A stretch of DNA of 64,000 nt from Rhynochetos jubatus (Eukaryota; Chordata; Aves; Eurypygiformes; Rhynochetidae), in assembly GCA_027574665.1 (NCBI GenBank), contig CM050652.1, positions 9,032,589-9,096,588 on the forward strand. Reading direction: 5' to 3'. The notes beneath the pieces were generated by a model that was not told the DNA's origin, did not search any database, and worked only from the letters and a program-made list of their open reading frames with translations. Below, in pieces: positions 13,280 to 24,622 of this stretch. The translations under genes and the position numbers were made by a program. Within the stretch, counting starts at the first letter, position 1. Every line of letters starts with the position of its first letter.

Positions 13280-14504
13280 TAGCTGTCCCCATGTGCCAAA
13301 AGGTGAGCTGGCAGGGAGGAAGACCAGCCTGGCTGAACAGAATGCTTTGGCCGGAACTCAAGAAAGAGAGTAGAGTTTTTGACCTCTGGAAGAAAGGGCG
13401 GGCAAATCAGGGCTACAAGGATGTCATGAGGTTATGCAAGGAGAAAATCAGAAAGGCCAAAGCCCAACTAGAACTGGCAACTGCCATAAAAGAAAATGAA
13501 AAATGTTTCTATGAATACATTAGCAATAAAAGGAGGGCTAAGGAGAATTTTCATCCTTTATTGGATGTGGGGGTAAGCATAGTAACAAAGGATGAGGAAA
13601 ACTCTGAGGTATTTAATGCCCTTTTACTTCAATCTTTAGTAGTAAGATCAGTTATTCTCTAGGTACCCACCACCCTGGGCTCTAGCCAGACAGGGGAGCA
13701 GAACGAAGCCCTCATAATCGAAGCAGAAATTATTAGTGACCTGCTACACCACTTAGACACACACAGGTCTATGGGACTGATGGGATCCACCCAAGAGTGC
13801 TGAGGGAGCTGGTGGAAGTGCTCATCAAGTCACTTTCCATCATCTATGAGCACTCCTGGCTAACCAGGAAGGTCCCAGTTGACTGGAGGTTTGTCAACGT
13901 GACACCCATCTACAAGAAGGGCAGGAAAGAGGAACCAGGGAACTACAGGCCTCTCAGTCTGACCTTGGTGGTGGGGAAGTTTATGGGGCAGATTGTCTCG
14001 AGTGCCATCACACGGCACGTACAGGACAACCAGGCAATCAGGCCCAGTCAGCATGGGTTTATGAAAGGCAGGTCCTGCTTGAAAACCTCATCTCCTCCTG
14101 TGACAAGGTGACCTGCTTAGTGGGTGAGGGAAAGGCTGTGGATGTGTCTATCTAGTCTGTACTAAAGCCTTGGACTGCCTGAAAGGAGGTTGCAGTGAAT
14201 TAGAGATTGGTCTCTTCTCCCAGTTAACAAGTGATAGGACAAGAGGAAATGGACTCAAGTTGTACCAGGGGAGGTTTAGACTGGTTATTATGAAAAATTT
14301 CTTCACTGAAGGAGTTGTCAAGCATTGGAACAGGCTGCTTAGGGAAGTGGTTAAGTCACCATCCCTGGAGATATTTAAGAGATTTGTAGATGTGGAGCTT
14401 GTGACATTGTATAGTGGCGGACTTGCCAGAGCTAGGTTAATGGTTGGACTTGATGATCTTAAAGATCTTTTCCAACCTAAATTAGACTGTGGTTCTATGA
14501 TTTA
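13280..14504 (+). mobile_element. CR1 LINE with internal deletion of the RT core
   Basis: This is a plus-strand CR1 copy of about 1.2 kb. The left part carries ORF2 from the endonuclease-RT linker (ELKKESRVFDLWKKGRANQG, then KEKIRKAKAQLELATAIKEN) into the N-terminal reverse transcriptase (PIYKKGRKEEPGNYRPLSLT, QHGFMKGRSCL). At about 14170-14180, just after the block that should read DFSKAFD, the sequence jumps to [10 protein letters not shown] and the ORF2 C-terminus ([25 protein letters not shown]). The catalytic Y-A/M-D-D region and the thumb are missing. Orientation and order fit one element with an internal deletion of roughly a kilobase. The 3' end (GGTTGGACTTGATGATCTTA) is of a different subfamily style from the other copies and has just one terminal ATTCTATG-like unit. 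Confidence 0.9.
13291..14175 (+). pseudogene. CR1 ORF2 remnant, linker and N-terminal RT
   Basis: Two open pieces in different frames (13291-13662 and 13797-14111) cover the linker and the fingers part of the reverse transcriptase. The RT landmarks are NVTPIYKKG, GNYRPLSLT, VVGKFMGQIV and QHGFMKGRSCL, which are conserved in CR1/L2/Jockey-clade enzymes. A frame change lies between the two pieces, and an in-frame stop interrupts the VDVSI*SVLKAL stretch at about 14140-14170. The active-site aspartates of the palm are not present in the copy. It therefore cannot encode an active enzyme. Confidence 0.88.
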
Positions 14505-14505
14505 G
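14170..14505 (+). pseudogene. CR1 ORF2 C-terminal remnant joined after deletion
   Basis: This 111-codon open stretch reads through the deletion junction into the ORF2 C-terminus ([20 protein letters not shown], then [19 protein letters not shown] and [16 protein letters not shown]) and on into the 3' UTR. The apparent ATG start is upstream of the junction, so the frame is an accident of the deletion. It is not a CR1 protein with its own start. Confidence 0.85.
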
Positions 14506-17500
14506 CCAGACAGTAGAAGTGGTATCATCAATGTTTAAATGTATTGTTTTGACTCTGGGAAGGGGGTTGTATCTTTTATTTATCTGTTTTAAGATACCTA
14601 AATGTAAACTCCTGAAAGTCTAAATTTAACTTAGCAAAAGTCTTCCTGGGTTGTCTAAATTTAACTTAGCAAAAGTCTTCCTGCGTTATCTGTGTTACCC
14701 ACAGAGCAGGCTAGCTTTGCCCAGGAGGTCATTCTGAGTATCTAATCTAGGTTCAGAAGAGTCATCACTGACCATGCAGGGACTAGAGGGTAATTGGGCA
14801 TGGGGTGCACCTCACTGGGTTTCAATGCCTGATAGGTACATGTCTTCACCTGAGCTACTCCTTTAGTCTCAGTAGGGAGATATAAGCACTTCAGAGTGCA
14901 AAACAGACATTTCTTACAAAAGTTGCATGTTTGTCCAGGCTATCATAAGGAAAATTTATACAGCTGATATTAAGTAAACCTCTCAATTGAAGAAGTCTCA
15001 AGTTATATTCCTAATCTTATATTCCTTCTTTCTTTCTTGACCTCTACCTGTCCTTGTTATCAAACAGATGTAGTGATTATCCAGAGTATAAGGGATAATA
15101 CCATGATTTTCAACACAGATTGAAAAAAGATTATCACCCCTGAAACAGAAACTCGGACAGTAAATAATATGGTTTGTCTCTTACTCTGAAGTGACAAAAC
15201 TTTTGTTGAACAAACATCTTGGGTTCAGGATTTGGTTTTAAGGTAGGAATGCCAAACTGAAATAGGCCAGTACTCAGGGCAATCTGCCCGATTCAGAAGA
15301 GGAACATGAGGTTCGGTTCTTCTTGTGCCAGATGAGAACCTTATCCTCCACATTGTTGGCAGCTCTTCTCTGGGCCTCTCTTTTTCCTCTACCTCCCACT
15401 CTCCCTGCCTCCCTTCCCCTACCTCTGAAAAATCTTTACCAGGTTTGATTTGCTTTCCTTGTCCATCAGAATAGAAACACATTTTTCAGTCTAAAACCTG
15501 TGAAACACACGGAAGCTTTGTTTTCAAGCCAGCCTGTCTAAAAGAATCCTTAACATCAGCAGGTCAGTATAAGCAGTTTTTCTTAAGTGCTCAAAACCTC
15601 TGTTTTAAAAGAGAAAAATACATATTGTGGCAAGCACTGATTGAAAAAAAGTAAAAGTTTAGGAAATTGAAATTAAGCTAGTCTTTCAAAACAACTTATT
15701 TAAAAAAAATATTTCCTTTCATTTTTTTTGGCTTCACTTAGTTTTCTGTTTCTATGTGTTCCAACTGTATTTTAGCAGAGATGTATTATTGCATTCTTTT
15801 TGCTGTAGATACTGCTTTGTGGTAAACAAAATTTGTTCCTTCTTTTTCCAGTACTTTAGTCAGGCTAAATAAAATTATTCTAATGCTTTTTTAGTTTGTC
15901 TAACAAGAAGTACACTCACATCTTCTGATTTCATTCAGAAAATCAAAGAATGAAAAATCTCTCAGTCTGAATTTTGTTTCCACCTTCATTTTTATATCTT
16001 TTTAATATTACTCTTTCGTTTCTCATTAAAATAGTATCACTTTCTTGAGTTAGGATGTGGGAGACTGTCACGGTAAAAATAGCTCCTACAAGGAAGATTT
16101 GCTGACCAATGGATACAAAAGCTTTTAATGAGAGTCTAGTTGATAACAGAAAAAGACAACTCCAGTGCAGTCCTGTTCTGAAGATCCTTAAGTGACAAAG
16201 TCAGTCTCTGTTTATCATGAAGGTTTTCTCCTTGTGCTTGTCCATTCTTCATCTTTGGTCTTGCTGTTCACTACCTGTTCCATAACCCCCTTTCCATCTT
16301 TTCTCTTTCAGGTTTCTGGGTGTCCAGAAGTAAGGTGCCTCCAGAGCCCATGTTACAGCTGCATAAATCAGTTCCTTGCTTGTCCTAGCCATTCCCAGCT
16401 CTCCAGCCATTTGAAGAGTGACATAACAAAGGAAAGCAAAACTGATGCACTTACAGCAGGTTCCTTGTGTACCAGTCCCTCAAACTAGAAGTGATTGGTG
16501 ATTAGAAGTCCAGGTGATTTGCAGGCAGGGGACCTCTGCTCCATTACTTGCACAAGAGCCTCTGCTAAATAAGCTGTGTCATTGCCTGCACAAAGTACAT
16601 CAGCAAGTGCAGGAAGTTTCTGCTCTTTCTGATCTCGGCTGGGTGTTGACCATGTGCCCAGTCTTGTACGATGCTTAAGAACATATTGTTCTCTCCCAGA
16701 AGGTCATTTCATACACATGGAACATATAATGCATTATTAGACCACAGAAGAGCTCTCTCAAAGTGATTTTCTTTTTCTTTCTAGGTAAAAAAGGCAAAAT
16801 CCCACTGCATTTTTCATTCTGAACCAAATCAAAAGCAGAGTTGGCTGCTCAGGAATTTGTTCTGCCAGAGATGGTGTTATGTTTAGAGCACAGGGGTCAC
16901 TAAAAATACCAGTATGATCTTACAAGAATAAGACACAAAGGCTTCAGATATAATGTTAGATACTAAGGGTAGTGCTTATTAGAATCAGAATTATTCTATG
17001 GTTTTTTTGGTCCATCTAATAATTACCCAAATACCTCAAACTTTGTAATCAATTTTTCACTTCCTAATTACTGTCAGCTACATTTTAGAAATGGATTAAA
17101 TGCTTCTTGTGTAAAACACCTTGCATGAATAAGGGTAAATGTATAATACTTTTCATTGGATGAAAAACTTCTCCAACCTCTTCTGGAGGACAGGCTTAAT
17201 CCAAACACGTCATGACTTCAACAGGTGAACATCTGCTGCCTGGACCTGGTCCCCTTCAGATCCTTCTCTATAGTTACAATACCCAACTGTTCTAACATTT
17301 CTGTTTTAATGATTATGTAGAGCATGACATTTTGCTTCTAATATGATTGAAAAGAATAAAGATTTCTGCTTTTCCAGATATTGAAAAAAGATACAGTATT
17401 TCAATATCCTCATTACATTGCACAGAGTTTGTCTAGTATTAATTAGCACTTCTATATAAATTCAAGGATTTGCAGGATAAGTGATATTGGAATAAAGCTG

Positions 17501-20500
17501 TGGAACAAGATTATAATGCAGACACATTTTAGCTACTTCCTGGAAGTGTTCCTGAAATATGAATATCAACATCCAAAAAACTGCAAGATCACCCACAGGA
17601 GAAAAATAATTTTTGCTTTTGAAATGGGAAAGCAGACACACAAATATAGCATGACTTGCCATGGATGAGAAATACACAAGAAGTCCCCCCTTTCAGACTG
17701 CATCATTTTTACCATATTTTCAGGGTTAGAACCTAGGAATAAAATCTTGCTCTCATTGTGTGGGATACAATGGGCCTTCCTAACGAATTTACTTGAGCTA
17801 AAGAAAAATTATTATCTGTAGATGACAGCAGGAAGGCTTTTTCTCTGAAGTCAACTCATTAAAAAGTGTTACATCTATAAATACATATCCAGTGCTGTAG
17901 TTGGCATTGGTCTTGATACAAGCAATGAAATGATGTGTTGTGAGTCTCTTCTAACATGATTTAGATATATCTTGTGTAGGTGTCTATAGCAGATCTGACC
18001 ACCTGAGTCTCCTTTCACTGTCAATGGATAGAGATCATCACTGTGAGGTAATGATTCAGCTGACCACCCTACACATATCCTAGGTATATATATTCTGCAT
18101 GTGTATAGGATGATATGAGTTGTGTCTCAGGAATGTCTTTCTCCATCATCTTTCAAGTGACTTTGTGGTGGCCCCCATATCCTGCATCTGGTTTGATGAA
18201 GTCTTTTCTCACTATCCAACTGCACTTTTGTGATCAGTCTACATTTTCCAATTGCGATTGCACTTCCATTTCATCATTGCAATCCAGCTCCAAGGGTTCT
18301 CCGACAAACAAATCCCAGAGCAGTTTGAACATCTGCATATGTGACATATTACAGACATAGTATGCTGAAATACATTGTAAAAATTCAGATTTCATATGGA
18401 ACTTGGAGATATTTGGGTGAAAGCACAAACTGTACAATCCAACAACAGATGCTCATTAATCAGCCTTGTGTTCTTCACTCTTCATTGCACTGTGGAAGAA
18501 GTGTATTTCCAGACTAGTTCGGTCATCTCCAAGACAGCCTGAGTCTTCTATTGTCTCATCAGTCTAAGAATACAGTCAAATTCTTACCTTTTGGAGAAGA
18601 TATTTTGTCTGAGCAGTTCCATGTGTGCTAAAGCACATCCATCTGGCATCCCTGAAGGGAACTCAGTGTGATAAATATTACTACAAAAAAGCATATTTTG
18701 AAACCTTGGCTCCAAAAGAAGGTTTAATTAACTGTATTTACTGGATGGTCGTGGGATGTCTTTTAAGACTACTCCTTGCAGAGAGAAGAAGGTAAACAGA
18801 GACTTTGATGCTGCACGTGTGTGTTTGCATGTGCGGACATGTCTCCTCTGATCCTTTTTATTGTCCAAAATACAGGTCTTATTTTCTTGTTCCAAATGGA
18901 ATATTCAACAACTTAGTCATTGCCAGTGAAACTTTTGGGTGCCTTAACTCTTCAAAATAAAATGTCAATAGCTGTTTTTTTAACAAATGACTCAGGGTAA
19001 AAGTGTTATTGCCAAGGTTTATCAGTCGTTAAACTTTCACTCAGTGCAGATACAATCTGTTTTCCTGGGAGTTGCAGCAAGAAAGAACAAGTATTCCAAA
19101 TTGTGAACAAAGATCTCATATGATTATAGTGCTGACTTATCTTTCTTTGTTTAAAATATTTCACAGAACAGCTATGGAGCACCAGGCACATAGTTACGGA
19201 GAGGCATTCAGTTGGTAAATTGGTGGAGGTTCTTTTGGCAACAGCCAATGTTAGGTGTAGGATGAACAGCAGTAAAGAAGCAGCCAATTTTTAGAGTAAG
19301 GGTAAAAGTAGCAGCAGAAGATAAAAAAGGGAAGCTGGAACCACTCCTAGGTGGCTAGACAAATGGAAATTAATTCAGATAGTTTCAAAAGTAAATTAAA
19401 TTATAACACTCAAGTATGTGCAAAAATTAAGAGACTGAGCAATGAAAGATGTTAGGAAAAACTAAACCAATAAATTTAAAAATGAATCAGCAACTTCTCA
19501 AATTTGTTGAATTAGGTGAAATAAAACTCCAGATGGACCAATACCAAGATAAGTAAACATGGTAAGGATACTTCAGATTCATATCATATAACTAGTACTG
19601 TACACTAAAAGACAGACACACCTGCAAAATCTCACATGCTTGTACTAACGTTTTCTGGAAAGCAGAAGAACATTACTTCATAGAAGGATACTAGGTCAGG
19701 TCCTCAACTGATGCAAACTGGCTTAGCTACCTTAAATTCAGTGGATTTATGCCAGTTAATTCTGGACTAGATTCTCAACTGAAATTTTTACTTGAAAAAA
19801 TTTCAAATGTTTCATTTAATGCCTTTTGTGTTCAAAATATTCTCTCTTCCACATTTCCTCCATACTTCTGATTTGTCCCTATGATTTTCTCAGCTTCTTT
19901 TTGCAGCTATTAATGTCTTTTGCTGAATTGATTAAATTAGAACCAATATTTTCCAGGAAGACATTTTAGGAATAAGCTATGTATCAGTTGAGTTAATTTG
20001 CAAGGCAGAGCAATCCCGGTCAGAATGGTGTTTCAGTTAGTCGTTTTGGGAATCTATAGTTACACCAGTATTTGTCTTTTATTCTTTGGAATCTGGAATT
20101 GACCTTTATCATAACAGGTTTTTTATAAGTCCCTTGAGTTGACCCAGTCCTGTACTATGTGAGATTTGATGTCAGCATAATATGCTGATACGTATAGTCA
20201 GCTTCTCCTTTGAGTTTATATCTGAAAAAAAAATATTAGAAAATATATATGAAACATTGTAAGTGGTGAGATTAGGAATCATAGCGCAAATGTCAAAATA
20301 TTACCCAGGGTCCTAAGACATCCAGTTCCTAGTTCAGAGGGTTTGCATATTATCTTTATATAATCACTAATGTCGATTGTTGACTAGAAATTTCCTAACA
20401 ATTTATAGCAGAAGTGTCTGAAGGAGGAATATGAGAGGGAACATGACTGCAATATGCTATGGTTCAAGTCAATCTTTAGGGAATACTTTGCAGGAGATTG

Positions 20501-20724
20501 ATTATCAAATATCTCTTTATTATGATCTCCCAGTTATTAGACTTGTGTGTCAGTGTTTCTGACTTGAAAGAGGCAAAATATGAATGGTTGAAAGCAAAAT
20601 CTATAGGTGTGATGATAAGCAGTAGGTAAACAGAATCTGAATTTCAGTCTAGTTGAGAGAACCATTACAGATCTATTCTGAAGGTTTAAATGATGTATCA
20701 CCCTTAAGATCCATAAACTTCTTT
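14506..20724. other. Repeat-poor non-coding stretch, no gene seen
   Basis: Apart from the 35-bp tandem pair at 14618-14687 I recognise no element. Open frames reach only about 98 codons. A pyrimidine-rich block lies at about 15350-15425. The region 15600-16050 is rich in short A and T runs. Confidence 0.65.
14618..14687. repeat. Two-copy tandem duplication, 35-bp period
   Basis: The unit begins GTCTAAATTTAACTTAGC and ends CTTCCTGGGTT. It occupies 14618-14652 and 14653-14687 with a single mismatch (GGGTT versus GCGTT). The near identity suggests a fairly recent local duplication. Confidence 0.93.
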
Positions 20725-21000
20725 GTTTAATGGGCAACCCATAAAAAGGGATTTCTCATGCCTAGAGGGGTTCAGCTGCCCCTCTTGGGTTTTTTTTTTT
20801 TAACTTTGTCAATAGTTAGGTTATTGAGCAGCCCATAAACTCAAGACCTCTGCCTAGAAGGCATAAGCTCTGTTTGACCTGTGATTGCACTGTTTTTGCC
20901 AAAGGAGGTTGCAGGAGTGACATACAGATAAGTAAGTTAGGCCTCTGCCAGTAGGACACATTTGCTTGACCTCGACTTGCTTTGCTATTGCTGCAACATG
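20725..21000. repeat. Degenerate tandem units of about 95 bp (possibly three)
   Basis: The clearest pair is CCTCTGCCTAGAAGG...TTTGACCTGTGATTGC from 20847 and CCTCTGCCAGTAGG...CTTGACCTCGACTTGC from 20942, a period of 95. An earlier related block has GCAACCCATAAA...GCCTAGAGG (about 20733-20767), echoing GCAGCCCATAAA...GCCTAGAAGG (about 20829-20860). A T-run (20790-20801) lies between the first two blocks. The similarity is diverged and was assessed by eye. It could be an old minisatellite or chance. Confidence 0.45.
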
Positions 21001-24000
21001 CACCTAGAAATTAAGTAAACATTTTAGTTACCTTGTCATTCTTTACGGACTGTTTCAGGTTGGTAACAGGAAGTTTTGTGCTCCCTGCAAATCCAGAGTT
21101 CTTACAAGAGTTCTTGGGGAGATCTTGAAAGATACATATGTGCATATGCAACATATATGTATTCTTTGTCACCATGATTCAGTTCCAGAGTTTTTATATT
21201 GCCTATTGGAAGTTCAAACTATTTCAATTTTCAGGTGTTTTTGCCTTTTGAAATCAAATCTTTCCCCCAGTCAAAAAAATATCTGGAAAATAAAAAAAGA
21301 TGATTCAGTTTCTCAGCCTACAATGGTGTTCAGGAACTAGTGTGCAGGACTAATCTCTAACTACTGCCAACCCCCATTTTCATTGACTAGTATATGATAT
21401 ATTCCCTCAAACTATGTAATCAGGGAAAATGGTATTCTTCCTTGTTATTTAATGAGATCTAGGAAATTACTTAATCCCTTATCAAGAGCAGGACAGTCAG
21501 TCTTCTTCTGAGGACAGAGAAGCTGGCATGATTTATTTTGGCAAAAAATCAGAGGTTAGTAAACCATCAGACTTATGCTCATTCACCAAGAACAGTAAGC
21601 ATGGTGATGTTGTGGCAGTGGTATTGTTTATTCTTTTAATCTTTCATTTTTCTTCCTTTTTCTTCCCACTGATTGTAACAACTACTTTTAGAAGATAATA
21701 ATCTACATTCATGCATTTTACAAAAGGAAATGTAATAATTTCATCTGCATGGCCATATAAGAAAGCACGATGTTTTTCCGAGTTTCCTTCATTATGGGAA
21801 ATGGAAGGAAGTCCAGGCACGTAGGTACTGTCGGCTATAGGTGTAATTTAGTTTCCATATAGTTAAGAATGCCTTTATTGTCAAAATTTTCTCCTGGTTT
21901 ATTATCACTTTAGACTCTTAGCACTGTAGACACTTATCACTGTACCTAATGCTTTATCTTTACAATTTGGAGCTGTGTGTTTCATAATGTGTTCTGCTGA
22001 AGGCAAAATTTTAAGGGGACAAAAGTATCCTACATCTCAAGGGAAAGTGGTGCAATGGACCAAATATTTTACATCAATAGTGATGACAGATTAGAAAACT
22101 TGAGCTCCAAATAATAGCTAAGAACCATTAACATTAGCAATTACATTTATATCCCTCTTCTCATTTCTTTGTGATATGTTTTTGTCTGTCAGATTTCATG
22201 TTATTGCTATGTTTGTTGTATCCTTTTGCTTCTTCAAGAGATAAAACAAAAGGCACAAAATCCTATGTTAATTTGCATTTTGTTCTTGTGTTTTGATCTC
22301 TGATCAATACAGTGGATTATTTTAGCTAATGGTAGGGAGTCCAGCAGGTTTAGGACATGGTTGGACTTGTAGTGTAGATACAGATCTACAGCATCAGGCT
22401 TATTTTTTCTTAGCATGCCACTCTTGGGAGGTCTGCTACACTAAAACCTACTGTCCAATTCAGTGGGAAATTACAGAGTTCTAAAATATTGCTATCCTAG
22501 GAGTAATGTACTGGAGCTGATAACATATATATTAGCCAAGATCAGCTTCAGCAAACTGTGTATTTTAACTGAATTTCTACTCCATATTAAAATCAGATGA
22601 CTCTTTGAAGCTCTGTTTCACCCATCCATCTTTTTTCTCCTCTGAATTTCCCCTGCCTCCAGAGATGATATGCTGTGTCTCTACTGCAGTTCTTCATGCA
22701 AGCTAACAGTCACTGACATTGTTCTAAAATTAGAGAGGGAGTAATATTAAGAATCCTGAAACTGTGAGTATAAAACACACTTTATGAATAGTATAATGAA
22801 TACTTTAGATTTACCTTCTTTACACCTTACCACAAATCTCAGGGCATTGATAGGTCTTATTAACTTTCCACAGAATCTCTTAGGTGTTTTCTTCCACCAA
22901 ATTTAGAAATAAATATCTGAAAAAAATATTTTAGATTAAGTCCACTACAATATTTTAAATTAAAACCTGCCCCTTCTACCTACACACACTGCACTAGCAC
23001 AACTGTGTTACTTCATTTTAACTGAAACTGAGAGCAACTCCAGACAAGAAACCCCTAGATTAACTTGACCCTTGCACACAAGTTCTTCTTCTCAGCTCTA
23101 ACTCACTAATTACTGGCAGGGTCTAGTGTATAAAGAGCATCAAAGTAACTTAAAGCCACTTTTGTTCTTCCCTCACTTATACAAGAAGCTACAAAATACA
23201 CAATCCAACTCATTGTGCTTTATATCATTTCATAACCAGCCCTCATCCAGTTTTCCTCTCACTGATGTCAGTAAAAGGGTCCTGACTATCTTGGGAAAAG
23301 TATGGCCTTAAATGCTGATGGTTTCCTGAACACAGTTCAGGCAGTACATACACTCAACCTTTGTGTTTCCTGGGATATTGGCCTAACCACCAAGAAAAGT
23401 ACAAAAACTTCATTGACATCTCCTTTTTTTAGTAGCAGAAAGGGATATTATGTAACTTTGGAAATTTGATAAAGATTCAGCTTCAGAGATTGGCTAGTTA
23501 ATAGAAGCATTCTGGTTTCCTCAAAAGAACTATGTCTCTTTGCAACAATCATGGCTGAAGAGTCCCCCAGGGCTTGCAGTCCTCTTCTGTACTGCTGAAA
23601 GGATAATATTTAGAACAGAGACAAACAACCATTCATGCCCTACCCTGATTTATGTTGTACACTTTGGATAACGCTCACCCAGTAGCGGAAATTGCCAGAG
23701 CTTTGCCTATCTTTTAAGCCCTGGGTAAGGATGGAAGGGGAACAAGAAGCTTGAATGAATCACTGGATATGGTACACTCCGCTGCTGTGCACAGTAGTTG
23801 TAAACACATTAATATGTGTCTCTGGAAATGGTTTTGACCTCAAGGTGTTCAGAGCCTCAGCGTAGTACTGCTTTTGGCATGAATAAGAGCTATTCGGCTA
23901 TGGAATCTCTTCTCTGAGGCACCACAGAGACTGACTCCTATAGTTTATTTAAGGCATGATGTGGGACTTAAGGAAACGCCCAGAAATACACAGCTGGAAG

Positions 24001-24376
24001 AGGGAAGAATGACAGCACATAAGGAAAACTGGATTTATCAATGGTGAATAAGGAAATCCTGAGCTTTGTGGAAAACTGTAAGGCTGGGAAACGTGTGTAC
24101 TAAGTCCAATAGCTAATTATGACAAGAAGAAAGAATTTTTGTTTGATGGTATAGTTCTGGCTGTGTAGAGAATGATGGTGAAGTTCCTTGTTCACATTGT
24201 GTGTACTAGTTCTGGCATAGCTCAAAGAAATTACAGTTCTTTTCTCTAGGCTTTTAGTAATCTATTAGTCTCTGGGCCACCCAGTGTCACCCCCCAACAA
24301 GTTCCCTGTAGGCAGCAGCAGGGTGTAGTGCAAGGATTATTCGACAGTAACAACACAAATTTTTTTCTAGATAGGT
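21001..24376. other. Non-coding stretch, no gene seen
   Basis: I recognise no gene, RNA or transposon here. Open frames are 60-93 codons, and the longest overlap each other at the right edge, at the hAT-like element. CpG is scarce throughout. Confidence 0.65.
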
Positions 24377-24622
24377 CAGTGGCTCTCAAACTAGTTTTTC
24401 TTTGCTTCTCAATGGGAGGTCTTGGGATAGGACACAGAAATAATGCTTTGGCTCTATGGCTCCCAGGAACTATATCCCCAGTCTGCTGCTTCTGCGGTCC
24501 ATCTCTGTCCCTAATCAAAATGACTTCTACAACAGATTCTTCCCCTCAACTCTTGTCACGGCTTCTTGTGGGAATCTGCCTGGTAATGTGCACCCTCTGC
24601 TCTCCATAGTTTGGGAACTGTG
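24377..24622. mobile_element. hAT-like non-autonomous DNA transposon (MITE)
   Basis: The segment begins CAGTGGCTCTCAAACT and ends AGTTTGGGAACTGTG. These ends are diverged inverted copies of each other and close to the CAGTGGTTCTCAAACT/AGTTTGAGAACCACTG termini of hAT (Charlie-group) MITEs known from reptiles and mammals. The length of about 246 bases fits a MITE without transposase. The interior has no coding similarity. hAT insertion makes an 8-bp target duplication. AGATAGGT lies directly left (24369-24376), and a 7 of 8 match, AGACAGGT, lies at 24629-24636, six bases past the apparent right end, so the duplication is not clean. The element is old and immobile. Confidence 0.62.

Noticed and set aside
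20172-20188. Palindrome TCAGCATA-A-TATGCTGA as a binding site or RNA hairpin
   Set aside because: Short and AT-rich; such palindromes are expected by chance in a window of this size.
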